64,000 bases of DNA from Mangrovihabitans endophyticus (GTDB lineage Bacteria > Actinomycetota > Actinomycetes > Mycobacteriales > Micromonosporaceae). The stretch covers positions 1 through 64,000 of the forward strand of contig NZ_BMMX01000015.1 of assembly GCF_014646155.1 (NCBI RefSeq), given 5' to 3'. The first letter of the stretch is position 1; each line of letters opens with the position of its first letter. Positions 51,582-59,380 of this stretch are shown here, piece after piece. The notes below the pieces were generated by a model. It did no database searches, was not told the origin of the DNA, and was given only the letters and a program-made list of their open reading frames with translations. The position numbers were made by a program, and so were the translations under genes.

Positions 51582-52909
51582 GACGACGCCTCCAGGGTGC
51601 GATAGTCGATCTTTCCGTTGGGCAGCAGCGGCAACGCCTCGATCCCCCGCACGTCCAGTCCGGAGAAGTGCGTGTGCAGCCAGGACGCCAGTTCCTTGCG
51701 AACCACCTGGGCCTGCGCGGCGTCGGCACCCTCCACGAACACCCGGATCCGGTCCCCGTCGGCCACCGCCGCGACCGCCCCGTGCCCGGTCAGGTGCCGC
51801 TCGACGTCATCGAGGTTGACGCGCTCACCGAACACCTTGCCCATGCGCTTGCGGCGCCCGGTGATGAACAGAAAGCCCTCGTCGTCCAGCCGGCCGAGGT
51901 CCTCGGTGTGTAGCACGCCGCCGAGTTCGTCGCCTTTCGCCAGATCGTCCGCCGACTCCGCGTACCCCATCATGACGTTCGGGCCACGGTAGACGACCTC
52001 GTCGTCCTCGATGGTGAACGAGCCGCCCGGGATGGCCCGGCCCGCCGAGCCCAGCTTGTCCGCCAGCCGGTCGGCGGGCAGCGCGGCCATCCGCGGCCCG
52101 GCCTCGGTCTGGCCGTACATGACGATCATCCGGCCGCCGACCGCGGCCATCTTGGCCGCGAACTCGCTGACCAGTTCGGCCCGCAACCGGCCGCCGGCCT
52201 GGGTGAGGGTGCGCAGCGACGGGTACTTCGCCGGGTCGAAGCGCAGCCGCCGGAGCATTTCGTACTGGTACGGCACGGCCGCCAGCGAGGTGCACCGATG
52301 TTCGCGCACCGCGGTCCAGAAGTCGCGTTGCAGGATGCCGGTGCGCTCCAGCACCAGCGTCGCGCCGCGCAACAGGTGTGTGTTCAGCACGGACATGCCG
52401 TACGAGTAGAACAGCGGCAGCGTGGTCGGTGCGACCTCGTCGGCATCCAGGGACAGGCTCTGCGCGATGGATTCGGCGTTGGCCAGCACCGCCGACCGAG
52501 ACAGCCGGACCAGCTTCGGGTTTCCGGTGGATCCGCTGGTGGTGAGCAGCAGCGCCAGGTCGGGGTGCACCGGCGCGGCGGGGGCCTCTCGAATCCACAC
52601 GTCGCGCTCGGCGCGGTAACCCGCCGGAGGAGCGTCCGCGACGCCAGTGACCAGGGCCGGGGCGAACCTGTCCAGCAGGGCGCCCAGCGCCGCCCGGTCC
52701 ATGTCGGGGTCGAGCAGTGCCACCGGCCGGCCGGTCTCGACGGCGGCCACGTAGCGCGCGATGGCCGGAAGCTCGGTGGCGGTCAGCGCGAACACCGCCC
52801 CGGGCGGTTGCGCGGCGAAGAACTCGGCGGCCGCGTCCACTTCGGCGCGGCACAGCGTCGCGCCGGTCGCCGCATCGATGACGCGGGCATCGGGGTGGAG
52901 CAGAGTCAC
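51578..52909 (-). CDS. AMP-forming acyl ligase (ANL family)
   Basis: A 443-residue adenylate-forming enzyme, somewhat short for the family. The phosphate loop is LLLTTSGSTGNPKLVRLS at 120-137; TLPLFYSYGMS, MYGQTEAGPRM and EDLGRLDDEGFLFITGRRKR are the remaining core motifs; the catalytic lysine is in LPNGKIDYRTLE near the C-terminus. It should load a carboxylic acid onto the adjacent acyl carrier protein or CoA. The GTG overlaps the FabG-like stop (GTGA). Confidence 0.87.
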   Translation of the reverse strand: MTLLHPDARVIDAATGATLCRAEVDAAAEFFAAQPPGAVFALTATELPAIARYVAAVETGRPVALLDPDMDRAALGALLDRFAPALVTGVADAPPAGYRAERDVWIREAPAAPVHPDLALLLTTSGSTGNPKLVRLSRSAVLANAESIAQSLSLDADEVAPTTLPLFYSYGMSVLNTHLLRGATLVLERTGILQRDFWTAVREHRCTSLAAVPYQYEMLRRLRFDPAKYPSLRTLTQAGGRLRAELVSEFAAKMAAVGGRMIVMYGQTEAGPRMAALPADRLADKLGSAGRAIPGGSFTIEDDEVVYRGPNVMMGYAESADDLAKGDELGGVLHTEDLGRLDDEGFLFITGRRKRMGKVFGERVNLDDVERHLTGHGAVAAVADGDRIRVFVEGADAAQAQVVRKELASWLHTHFSGLDVRGIEALPLLPNGKIDYRTLEASS

Positions 52910-53643
52910 AGCGTCATTCCCCCGTCGACGCCGAGCACCTGACCGGTGACGAAGCGTGCCTGGCCGGAGAGCAGGAAGGCGACCACGTCGGCGACCTCGG
53001 CGGGCTCGCCCAGCCGGCCCAGCGCGGTGTCCGCGATGCGCTCGGCGCGACCCTTGTCGTCCAACGTGTCGAGCATGTCGGTGGCGATGAAGCCGGGTGC
53101 CACCGCGTTGACCCGGATGCCCCGCGGGCCGAGTTCCTTGGCCGCGGACCGGGCCAGCCCGGCCACTGCGGCCTTGCTGGCGGCATAGACCGCCTGCCCG
53201 GATGCCCCGACGGTGCCGGTGATGGAGGAGACCAGCACGACGGCGGGCGCCTTCCCGCGCGCCAGCAACCGGACCGCGCCCTGCAGCGTGTAGGCCGCGC
53301 CGACCGCGTTCACGTCGAACAACCGCTGGATCGTGCCGTCGTCGGTCATGCCGAGCATGCCGGCCGCGTGCGTGCCCGCGTTCACCACGAGGGCGTCCAG
53401 CCGCCGGAACGCCTCGAACGCGGTGCGCATCATGGCGCGGCTGGTCCCCGGATCGGCGATGTCGCCGAACGCGGTCACCACGCGGACCCCGTGTTTGCCG
53501 GAGATCTCGGCGGCGGCGTCCGCCACGCCTTGTTCCCCGCCCGCATGCAGGACGAGGTCGTATCCCTGCTCGGCCAGGCGATGCGCGGTCGCCCGGCCGA
53601 TGCCTCGCGAGGCGCCGGTGATTAGGGCGACATGATCATTCAT
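52906..53643 (-). CDS. FabG-like 3-oxoacyl-ACP reductase (SDR)
   Basis: A 245-residue SDR. The cofactor motif ALITGASRGIGRATAHRL, the VVNAGTHAAGM block, the catalytic Ser in VLVSSITGTVG and Tyr-Lys in AVYAASKAAVAGLARSAAKE, and the C-terminal FVTGQVLGVDGGMTL are all FabG-like. It would make 3-hydroxyacyl groups on the acyl carrier protein. It overlaps the ACP gene by eight bases. Confidence 0.88.
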   Translation of the reverse strand: MNDHVALITGASRGIGRATAHRLAEQGYDLVLHAGGEQGVADAAAEISGKHGVRVVTAFGDIADPGTSRAMMRTAFEAFRRLDALVVNAGTHAAGMLGMTDDGTIQRLFDVNAVGAAYTLQGAVRLLARGKAPAVVLVSSITGTVGASGQAVYAASKAAVAGLARSAAKELGPRGIRVNAVAPGFIATDMLDTLDDKGRAERIADTALGRLGEPAEVADVVAFLLSGQARFVTGQVLGVDGGMTL

Positions 53644-53917
53644 TGAAAGCTACTCCGTATTTACCCAGAATTCGCACAGCCTCCTGGAAGCTGCTCATAT
53701 TGATCACGTCATCAGTGTCAATCATGATCGAGAACTCGTCCTCGATCGCCGCGATCAAGGACATGTGGGCCAGCGAATCCCACTGAGCGTTATCTTGATA
53801 TTGCAGTTCGTCAACGGGAGTATCCGCCGGAAGATCGAGCGATGTGCGGAAGGCATCGCGGAGTCTTTGCAGGTCAGCCACGGTTTCTCCAAGATCTAGC
53901 GGACGGGCAGTCTTCAT
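53636..53917 (-). CDS. Acyl carrier protein
   Basis: A 93-residue carrier protein. The phosphopantetheine serine is Ser48 in NAQWDSLAHMSLIAAIE. The DSLAHM site and the following acidic helix (DEFSIMIDTDD) are typical of dedicated carriers in glycan or secondary pathways. It is first in a seven-gene operon with FabG, ligase, LuxE, LuxC, GT2 and GT-C genes, and is divergent from pseB. Codon usage and base composition look less GC-rich than in its neighbours (note the A/T-rich third positions in the last 40 codons). Confidence 0.9.
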   Translation of the reverse strand: MKTARPLDLGETVADLQRLRDAFRTSLDLPADTPVDELQYQDNAQWDSLAHMSLIAAIEDEFSIMIDTDDVINMSSFQEAVRILGKYGVAFNE

Positions 53918-53994
53918 TGTGGCAGCAACTTCGACGGGTTACGAAATCGAAGTTTAACGGTGGGTGAATTGAGGTTGGCATTCGCTTCAGTCTC

Positions 53995-54022
53995 TTCCAC
54001 GATCACGAAACAGGGTTATGCT
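53995..54022 (+). promoter_or_regulatory. Candidate promoter for pseB
   Basis: TTCCAC (53995-54000) and TATGCT (54017-54022) with a 16-base spacer precede pseB by 44 bases. The surrounding intergenic region between the divergent ACP and pseB genes is AT-rich and should hold both promoters. Confidence 0.4.
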
Positions 54023-54066
54023 CCGCTCTCGTCCCCTCACCGCTCGACCCCTCGCGGGAGTTCACT

Positions 54067-55047
54067 GTGTCTGTACTGGCCGGATCCTCCATTCTCGTCA
54101 CCGGCGCCACCGGTTCCTTCGGTAAGGCGTTTCTCAGGTACGCCCTGGAGCATCTCGACCCGCAGCGGATCGTGGTGTTCTCCCGGGACGAGTTGAAGCA
54201 GTACGAGGTCCGGCAGATGTTCGGCGACGACCCCCGGCTGCGGTTCTTCATCGGCGACGTGCGCGACAAGGACCGGCTGGCGCGGGCCATGCACGGCATC
54301 GAGTACGTCATCCACGCCGCCGCCCTGAAGCAGGTCGACACCGCGGAGTACAACCCCTCCGAGTACGTCGCGACCAACATCAACGGCTCGCAGAACGTGA
54401 TCGACACCGCCATCGACGCCGGCGTGCAGAAGGTCGTGGCGCTGTCCACCGACAAGGCGTCCAGCCCGATCAACCTGTACGGCGCCACCAAGCTGGTCGC
54501 CGACAAGCTGTTCATCTCCGGCAACCACTACGCGGCACACCACCCCACCCGGTTCGCCGTGGTGCGCTACGGCAACGTGATGGGCAGCCGCGGTTCGGTG
54601 GTGCCGCTGTTCCGGGCGTTGAACGCCGAGGGCAAGAGCCTGCCGGTGACCGACAAGCGGATGACCCGCTTCTGGATCACGCTGCCCCAGGCGGTGCGAT
54701 TCGTGGTCGACTCCTTCGACCGGATGCAGGGTGGCGAGCTGTTCGTGCCGCGCATCCCGAGCATGCGCATCCTCGACCTGATCGACGCGGTGGCCCCGGA
54801 CGCACCCACCCACGAGACCGGCATCCGCCCCGGCGAGAAGCTGCACGAGGAGATGATCTCCGCCGACGACAGCCGCCGCACGCTGCGGTTCCCGGACCGA
54901 TACGTGGTCCAGCCGGTGGTGGCCAGTTGGGGCTACGAACCACCGGCCGGCGGTGAGCGGGTGGAGGACGGCTTCAACTACCGCTCCGACAACAACGACC
55001 TCTGGCTGGACGTCGAGGCGATGCACGCCCTGCTCGAGGACAAGTGA
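54067..55047 (+). CDS. pseB: UDP-GlcNAc 4,6-dehydratase (5-inverting), first step of pseudaminic acid synthesis
   Basis: A 326-residue extended SDR. The NAD motif is VTGATGSFGKAF; the catalytic Asp129-Lys130 and Tyr138 lie in LSTDKASSPINLYGATK, the arrangement of PseB/FlaA1 that inverts C5. Other matches are FSRDELKQYEVR, HAAALKQVD, RYGNVMGSRGSVVPLF and GIRPGEKLHEEM. It converts UDP-GlcNAc to the 4-keto-6-deoxy-altrose derivative. GTG start with GGGAG at good spacing. First gene of the six-gene pseB-to-pseG operon. Confidence 0.94.
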   Translation: MSVLAGSSILVTGATGSFGKAFLRYALEHLDPQRIVVFSRDELKQYEVRQMFGDDPRLRFFIGDVRDKDRLARAMHGIEYVIHAAALKQVDTAEYNPSEYVATNINGSQNVIDTAIDAGVQKVVALSTDKASSPINLYGATKLVADKLFISGNHYAAHHPTRFAVVRYGNVMGSRGSVVPLFRALNAEGKSLPVTDKRMTRFWITLPQAVRFVVDSFDRMQGGELFVPRIPSMRILDLIDAVAPDAPTHETGIRPGEKLHEEMISADDSRRTLRFPDRYVVQPVVASWGYEPPAGGERVEDGFNYRSDNNDLWLDVEAMHALLEDK

Positions 55048-56171
55048 TGCTGCCGTACGGACGGCAGCACGTCGATGCCACCGACGTCGAGGCGGTGGTC
55101 GCCGCGCTGGGCAGCGACTGGCTGACCACCGGGCCCCGGGTCGCCCGGTTCGAGGCGGAGCTGGAAGCGGTGGCCGGCGCGCCGTGCGTCACCGTCACCA
55201 ACGGCACGGTCGCGCTGCATGCGGCGTACGCGGCCGCCCGGATCGGGACCGACGACGAAGTGATCACCACGCCGATGACCTTCGTGGCGACCGCCTCGGC
55301 CGCCGCCATGCTCGGCGCCACGGTGGTCTTCGCCGACGTCGAGGAGGACACCGGCAACATCGACCCGGTAGCGGTGGAGGCCGCGGTCACGTCCCGCACG
55401 CGAGCCGTCACCGCGGTCGATTACGCGGGACACCCCGCCGAGTACGACGCGCTGCGCAAGGTCGCCGACCGTGCGGAGGCCACGCTGCTCGCCGACGCCG
55501 CGCACGCCATCGGCTCGACCTATCGCGGCCGTCCGGTGGGTTCGTTGGCGGACCTCACCACGTTCTCGTTCTTCCCGACCAAGAACATGACCACCGCGGA
55601 GGGCGGCGCGGTCGCCGCGACCGACCCGGCGCTTGTCGAACGGCTGCGCACCTTCCGCACCGTGGGTCTAGTGCGGGACCGGGCCAAGATGCGGTACCCG
55701 GAGGAGGGCGGCTGGCACCAGGAGGTGCACGAGTTCGGGCTGAACTACCGGCTGCCCGACGTGCTGTGCGCACTGGGCAGCACGCAGCTCGCACGGCTGG
55801 ACATGTTCAAGCAGCGCCGGGCGCACCTCACCGCGCGCTACGACGAGCTGCTGGCCGACGTGCCGGGCCTGCGCCTGCCTCCACGGCGGGCCTGGGTGGA
55901 CCCGTTGCGTCACCTCTACCCGGTGCGCATCCGCGACGGCCGCCGCCGGGAGGTCTACGACCGGATGCGCGCGGCCGGCATCGGCGTACAGGTCAATTAC
56001 ATGCCGGTCTATTGGCACCCGGCGTTTGAAGACCTGGGTTACCGTCGCGGCATGTGTCCCGTCGCCGAGGACTTCTACGCCGAGCAGTTGTCGCTGCCTC
56101 TCTTCGTGGATCTCAGCGAAGCCGACCAGGACCGTGTGATCGAGACCCTGCGCACGGTGCTCGGGGGCTGA
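55047..56171 (+). CDS. pseC: PLP aminotransferase making UDP-4-amino-4,6-dideoxy-AltNAc
   Basis: A 374-residue DegT/DnrJ/EryC1 aminotransferase. Lys179 in TTFSFFPTKNMTTAEGGA binds pyridoxal phosphate and Asp150 in LLADAAHAIGSTYRG contacts its ring. The order of motifs (TNGTVALHAAYAA, TPMTFVATASAA) matches PseC. The ATG shares bases with the pseB stop (TGATG); an adjacent GTG at 55044 is the alternative start. It transfers an amino group from glutamate. Confidence 0.93.
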   Translation: MLPYGRQHVDATDVEAVVAALGSDWLTTGPRVARFEAELEAVAGAPCVTVTNGTVALHAAYAAARIGTDDEVITTPMTFVATASAAAMLGATVVFADVEEDTGNIDPVAVEAAVTSRTRAVTAVDYAGHPAEYDALRKVADRAEATLLADAAHAIGSTYRGRPVGSLADLTTFSFFPTKNMTTAEGGAVAATDPALVERLRTFRTVGLVRDRAKMRYPEEGGWHQEVHEFGLNYRLPDVLCALGSTQLARLDMFKQRRAHLTARYDELLADVPGLRLPPRRAWVDPLRHLYPVRIRDGRRREVYDRMRAAGIGVQVNYMPVYWHPAFEDLGYRRGMCPVAEDFYAEQLSLPLFVDLSEADQDRVIETLRTVLGG

Positions 56172-56175
56172 CCAG

Positions 56176-57015
56176 GTGCACCACGCCAATCACTTCTACG
56201 GCCACGCACACGTGTTGGCGGCATACTGCGGTCTCGACCCGGCAGACCCACCGCGCATCCATGGCTTCCTGCAGCACGGTTGGAATGTGCTGGACGGGCT
56301 CGGCCCGGAGACGCCCTACCTGCCCGGCCTGCCGATCTTCGTGTGGTCGCAGCGGACGCGGCGTCGCGCCTGGTCGATGGGACGCCGGCAGGCGACGGTG
56401 GTCGGCGCGCCGTATCTCTACCTGCTGTCCCTGCGGCCCGCCGCCGGCCCGCCGGAGCGTTCCGGCACCATCTGGTACCCGTTTCACGGCTGGGAGCGGC
56501 AGTCCGTCGCGGGCGATCACCAGCGCCTGATCGACGAGGCGGTGGCCACCGAACCGGGCCCGATCACCTTCTGCCTGTACTGGCAGGAATACCACAACCC
56601 GCGGATCCGGGCCGCGTACGAACGAGCCGGCCGCGTCATCTGCCACGGCTACCGCGGCAAGCGCTGGCAGGACACCGACCGGCAGTTTCTGCATCAACAG
56701 CTCACCGAGTTGCGTCGGCACCGTCGGGTGGCCTCCAACCGGCTGAGCAGCGCGGTGCTGTACGGCGCGGTCACCGGATGCGAACCGGCCGTCTATGGCG
56801 ACCCGATGCAGCTCAACGGCGAGGACCGGCGTCTCGCCGCGTGGATCCGCCGCCAGTGGCCGGAACTGCACGGCACGGACCCGGACCCGGTCGACGCGTC
56901 CGCATCCGCCGCCGCCGAGCTCGGCGCGGACGGCATGGTCGGCCCGGACGAGCTGCGCGCCCTGCTGGGCTGGCGGCGGCCCGCCCCGACACCGGCGATC
57001 GCGAGCCGGGCATGA
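56176..57015 (+). CDS. Hypothetical glycan-cluster protein, possible nonulosonate-type transferase
   Basis: A 279-residue soluble protein with many aromatic residues. Recognisable stretches are IHGFLQHGWNVLDG, GTIWYPFHGWERQ, PITFCLYWQEYHNP and RRVASNRLSSAVLYGAVTGC followed by EPAVYGDPM. The last block resembles the donor-site loop of GT-B capsule-type transferases (Ser-rich turn, then a Gly-containing strand). I do not know a named family. It starts at GTG four bases after pseC and overlaps the methyltransferase gene (ATGA). A role in adding or priming the nonulosonate sugar is inferred from position. Confidence 0.62.
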   Translation: MHHANHFYGHAHVLAAYCGLDPADPPRIHGFLQHGWNVLDGLGPETPYLPGLPIFVWSQRTRRRAWSMGRRQATVVGAPYLYLLSLRPAAGPPERSGTIWYPFHGWERQSVAGDHQRLIDEAVATEPGPITFCLYWQEYHNPRIRAAYERAGRVICHGYRGKRWQDTDRQFLHQQLTELRRHRRVASNRLSSAVLYGAVTGCEPAVYGDPMQLNGEDRRLAAWIRRQWPELHGTDPDPVDASASAAAELGADGMVGPDELRALLGWRRPAPTPAIASRA

Positions 57016-58628
57016 CCACCGAAGTCGCCCTCATCGGCGGCGAAATGCCGGCCTGGTCCGACCGGCAGCATCCGCAGCGCCCGCCGGCCGGCAGCGCCGC
57101 CCTGGTCCCCCTGGTCGACGCGGTCGCCCGGCAGCTCCCGGACGGCGGCGAGGCGCTGGTCGCCGGGCCGCACGCGGACGTCCTGCTGGACGTGCTCGCC
57201 GCACACGCGCCGACCACGTGCCTGGTGCGCGCCGAGGCCGACGCCGCGACGGTCGCCGCCCGCGGGGTCCGCGTGCTCTGCGGCACGCTGCCCAAACTCC
57301 AAGAGACCGGGCGGTACGACCTGGTGGTCGCGCTGGACGGGATGGGCCGGCTCTGCTCGGTCGAGGGGCCGCAGTACGACTGGTCCGAGTCGTTGCGAGC
57401 GCTGCATCGCACGTTGCGCCCCGGCGGACGTCTGCTGATCGCGGTGGAGAACGACCTCGGCGTGCATCGCCTGGTCGACCTCGGCACGCCCACCTCGCCG
57501 CAGGGTGACGAGCAATGGCTCCCGATCGGCGAGTACGACGAGACGAAACCGGGCAGCCCGGACAGGCTCGGCGCGCATCTGTCCGCGGAGGGGTGGAGTC
57601 TGGCATGGCTCGGCGCCGCCTGGGCCCGGCCGGGGCAGCCGGCCCTGATCGCCGAGCCGGAGGCGCTGCGCGCCGGACCCGCCGCGGCGCTCGCCGCCAC
57701 TGCCGCACGGGCCGCCGGCACGGCGTACGCCGGCCACCCGGTGCTCAGCGATCCGCGCCGGCTCGCCGCGGCTGCGGTGCGTGCCGGGCTGGGCGTCGAG
57801 TTCGCCGCCGCCTGGCTGGTCGTCGCGCACCGCGGCGACCCGTCCGCGCACCCGCCGTCGGCTACCCGCCCGCCGGTGCCGCCGGTGCTGCTCGCCGACG
57901 GTCCCGTGCTGGCCCTGACCCGCGACGAGCGCGGCACGTGGCACCGCAGCGTGCTCGACCGCGGGACGCCGACCGCGGGACGGGACCCGGCCCGGCTCGA
58001 CGGCCCGCTACCCAACGGTCGGCTGCTGGAGGAGTTGCTGATCGCCGCCGCCGTCCGCTACGACGCGCGTGCCGTGCGCGCGCTGCTCAGCCGGTGGGCG
58101 GCCTGGGTCGGCACGCTGCCCGACGCGGCCCGCGCCTACGCCACGGTGGACAACGTGCTGCTGGACGGCGACACGCCCGCCCTTCTCGATCCGAGCTGGC
58201 GCAGCCCCGAGCCGGTCGCCACGTCGTCCGCGGTCGCCGCGGCCATGCGGCGCTTCGCGGACACCCTGATGGCCGGCGGCTACGCGCATCCGTGGCCGGC
58301 CGTCACCGACGTGGAGACGCTGACCGCGGTGCTCACCGGCGCGGCGGGGATGCGCTGCGACCGGCCGGTGCCGGAACCGCAGGGACCGCTGAAGCCGGTG
58401 TCGCAGCGCGAGACCGAGGAGCAGATCCGTTCCCTGCGGCAGCAGTTGGCGGACACCCGGGACCAGTTGCTCTGGCACGAGCGGCAACTGACCAAACGGG
58501 AACAGGAACTCGCCCGCGCCCGGCGGACGATCGCGATGTTCGACGGCAGCCTCGGCTATCGGGCCGCCAAGCTCGGCGCGGCGGCCCTCCGCACCACCCG
58601 CAAGGCATGGCGCCGGTCACGGCGCTGA
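57012..58628 (+). CDS. SAM methyltransferase-like protein with C-terminal coiled coil
   Basis: A 538-residue protein. Residues about 30-170 resemble a class I methyltransferase fold (GEALVAGPHADVLLDVLAAH, YDLVVALDGMGRLCSVEGPQ, LRPGGRLLIAVENDLG). The middle 200 residues are a kinase-like or accessory domain with VDNVLLDGDTPALLDPSW. The C-terminus is a coiled coil (EEQIRSLRQQLADTRDQLLW) with a basic tail. This combination recurs in O-antigen and capsule clusters. The first methyltransferase motif is degenerate (AGPHAD rather than GxGxG), so activity is uncertain. Confidence 0.68.
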   Translation: MTTEVALIGGEMPAWSDRQHPQRPPAGSAALVPLVDAVARQLPDGGEALVAGPHADVLLDVLAAHAPTTCLVRAEADAATVAARGVRVLCGTLPKLQETGRYDLVVALDGMGRLCSVEGPQYDWSESLRALHRTLRPGGRLLIAVENDLGVHRLVDLGTPTSPQGDEQWLPIGEYDETKPGSPDRLGAHLSAEGWSLAWLGAAWARPGQPALIAEPEALRAGPAAALAATAARAAGTAYAGHPVLSDPRRLAAAAVRAGLGVEFAAAWLVVAHRGDPSAHPPSATRPPVPPVLLADGPVLALTRDERGTWHRSVLDRGTPTAGRDPARLDGPLPNGRLLEELLIAAAVRYDARAVRALLSRWAAWVGTLPDAARAYATVDNVLLDGDTPALLDPSWRSPEPVATSSAVAAAMRRFADTLMAGGYAHPWPAVTDVETLTAVLTGAAGMRCDRPVPEPQGPLKPVSQRETEEQIRSLRQQLADTRDQLLWHERQLTKREQELARARRTIAMFDGSLGYRAAKLGAAALRTTRKAWRRSRR

Positions 58629-58651
58629 CCCCTCCACAGAAGGTTCCTTCC

Positions 58652-59380
58652 ATGCATACCCTCGGCATCATCCAGGCCCGGATGGGCTCCACCCGGCTGC
58701 CCGGCAAGGTTCTGCGGCGGCTCAGCGGCCGCACCGTGCTCGACCGCGTGGTGCGGGCCGCACAGGCCAGCGAAGTGCTGGACGAACTGGTCGTGGCCAC
58801 CACGGACGAGAGCACCGACGACGCCGTGGTGGCCGAGTGCGAGCGGATCGGCGTCCCGGTCTCCCGCGGGCCGGTGGACGACGTGCTGAGCCGGTTCCTC
58901 AAGGTGCTCGACGACCACCCGGCGGACACCGTGTTGCGGTTCACCGCCGACTGCCCGCTGCTGGACCCGGAACTGGTCGCGCTCGCTGCCAAGGTGTTCG
59001 CCGCCGCGCCGTACGTGGACTACCTGAGCACCTCGATCGCCCGCACGCTGCCCCGCGGCCTGGACGTCGAGGTCACCCGCGGTGAGGTGCTGCGCACCAT
59101 CGACAAGCTCGCCACCGGACATCACCGGACGCACGTCACCTCGTACATCTACACCCATCCGGAGGACTTCACCGTCCTCGGCCTTACCATGCAGCCGGAC
59201 CTGTCGCACCTGCGGCTGACCCTGGACACCCCGGAGGACTGGGCGTTGATCGAGCGCATCATCGACCACTTCGGGGACCGTGCGATCCCGGTGCGCACCC
59301 TCACCGATTGGCTGGGCCACCGTCCCGAGCTCGCCGCGCTCAACGCGCACGTGGAACAGAAGTCGCTCGTCCAAGCGTGA
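58652..59380 (+). CDS. pseF: SpsF/PseF-type cytidylyltransferase (CMP-pseudaminic acid synthetase)
   Basis: A 242-residue nucleotidyltransferase. The N-terminal nucleotide motif IIQARMGSTRLPGKVLRRLS is of the SpsF type; TADCPLLDPELV and LPRGLDVEVTRGEVL follow. In pseudaminate pathways this enzyme activates the sugar with CTP. The gene lies between the methyltransferase and pseG and overlaps pseG (GTGA), so assignment as the CMP-sugar synthetase rests mainly on context; the sequence is SpsF-like rather than Campylobacter-PseF-like. Confidence 0.82.
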   Translation: MHTLGIIQARMGSTRLPGKVLRRLSGRTVLDRVVRAAQASEVLDELVVATTDESTDDAVVAECERIGVPVSRGPVDDVLSRFLKVLDDHPADTVLRFTADCPLLDPELVALAAKVFAAAPYVDYLSTSIARTLPRGLDVEVTRGEVLRTIDKLATGHHRTHVTSYIYTHPEDFTVLGLTMQPDLSHLRLTLDTPEDWALIERIIDHFGDRAIPVRTLTDWLGHRPELAALNAHVEQKSLVQA

